Notes under the pieces: generated by a model
Databases searched by the model: none
Told to the model about the DNA's origin: nothing
What the model saw: the letters and a program-made list of their open reading frames with translations, nothing else
Shown: positions 63,878 to 64,000 of the stretch, in pieces
Position numbering within the stretch: the stretch's first letter is position 1
Layout: each line of letters begins with the position of its first letter
Assembly: GCA_965230205.1 (NCBI GenBank)
Contig: OZ245996.1
Coordinates: 1,612,001-1,676,000 of the forward strand
Direction: 5' to 3'
DNA length: 64,000 nt
From: CANLBN01 sp965230205
Lineage (GTDB): Bacteria > Pseudomonadota > Gammaproteobacteria > Pseudomonadales > Cellvibrionaceae
Made by a program: the position numbers and the translations under genes

Positions 63878-64000
63878 ATGTCACTGTGGCGAATATTTGG
63901 ATTTTGTGTATTGCTTGCCTTTATTGGTAATACATATGCGGCAGATGATGAAGAGGCGGCAGAAGAAGAGGGTGGTGATCCGGCTGTGTTGGAGAGGCCT
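63878..64000 (+). CDS. Start of an exported protein (partial; runs off the window)
   Basis: An ATG at 63878, with a GGAG-containing stretch upstream, opens a frame still open at the window end (41 codons). Residues 1-21 form a signal peptide (IGNTYA cleavage), followed by a very acidic Asp/Glu/Ala/Gly run and VLERP. Too little is present for a family call; acidic mature starts of this kind occur in FliL-like periplasmic proteins, but this is a guess. Confidence 0.7.
   Translation, partial: MSLWRIFGFCVLLAFIGNTYAADDEEAAEEEGGDPAVLERP

Noticed and set aside
1..64000. CRISPR arrays, tRNA/rRNA genes, insertion sequences, integrases
   Set aside because: No regular spaced repeats, cloverleaf-like segments, transposase or integrase frames were found by reading the sequence; small RNAs cannot be excluded.

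Overview
The window is chromosomal DNA of a gammaproteobacterium of moderate, fairly low GC (judged by eye). The clues are gene neighbourhoods shared with Pseudomonas-like bacteria: rsmD / ftsY-ftsE-ftsX-rpoH; secB-grx-rhodanese next to envC-ctpA-divergent polysaccharide deacetylase; an AsmA gene before hisBHA; and an AlgP-like gene, an FKBP and Rsd/AlgQ close together. A stand-alone HisI, FolE2, EfpL (YeiP-type EF-P) and a possible GlyGly-CTERM protein also fit marine gammaproteobacteria. No rRNA, tRNA, CRISPR, transposase or integrase was seen. The species cannot be named from this sequence.

Layout. 1-3.9 kb: partial asmA (leftward), then hisB-hisH-hisA. 3.9-27.4 kb: a mixed, partly accessory block lying between hisA and hisF, which are adjacent in many relatives. 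It holds a membrane protein, a lipoprotein hydrolase, a leftward candidate membrane toxin with an array of small membrane proteins (cluster 1), a VIT/vWA surface protein, an AbrB-type permease, an AraC regulator, GNAT, SGNH, PspA and YiaA-like genes, a second rightward candidate toxin with its own membrane-protein array (cluster 2), an XRE regulator, a giant LplT-Aas fusion, a YejK/NdpA protein, EfpL and a sterol desaturase-like enzyme. 27.4-33.7 kb: hisF, a small DUF6316-like gene, the envC-ctpA-deacetylase operon, and the divergent rhodanese-grx-secB operon. 33.9-37.8 kb: an NrtS-like/chemoreceptor fusion, two YbjQ proteins, an M48 protease and a degenerate esterase lipoprotein. 37.8-43.5 kb: a LysR regulator and a ketone-body catabolic operon (CoA-transferase A/B, TRAP binding protein, thiolase, 3-hydroxybutyrate dehydrogenase). 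43.5-50.4 kb: an ECF sigma factor overlapping a membrane vWA protein, cupin/racemase, LysR, lipoprotein hydrolase, VOC and rsmD. 50.4-64 kb: ftsYEX, rpoH, hairpin repeats, DUF423, trmB, hisI, folE2, a PQQ-type sugar dehydrogenase, pyrC, an AlgP-like protein, an FKBP, a WD40 lipoprotein, rsd and the start of a secreted protein.

The most interesting material is the pair of toxin/immunity-like clusters at 5.6-7.9 kb and 16.3-18.9 kb. Each starts with a 300-325 residue protein rich in hydrophobic segments. Its stop codon overlaps by one base (TAATG) the start of a small multi-pass membrane protein that is then repeated in tandem. The two clusters are unrelated in sequence but share this logic. 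Cluster 1 shows decay in progress: one repeat of exactly matching length is broken by a Trp-to-stop change, and a degraded duplicate of the toxin 3' end plus immunity start lies further along. In cluster 2 two repeats are fused into one reading frame, with a plausible internal start. No secretion-system genes lie nearby, so toxin and immunity roles are inferred from architecture only.
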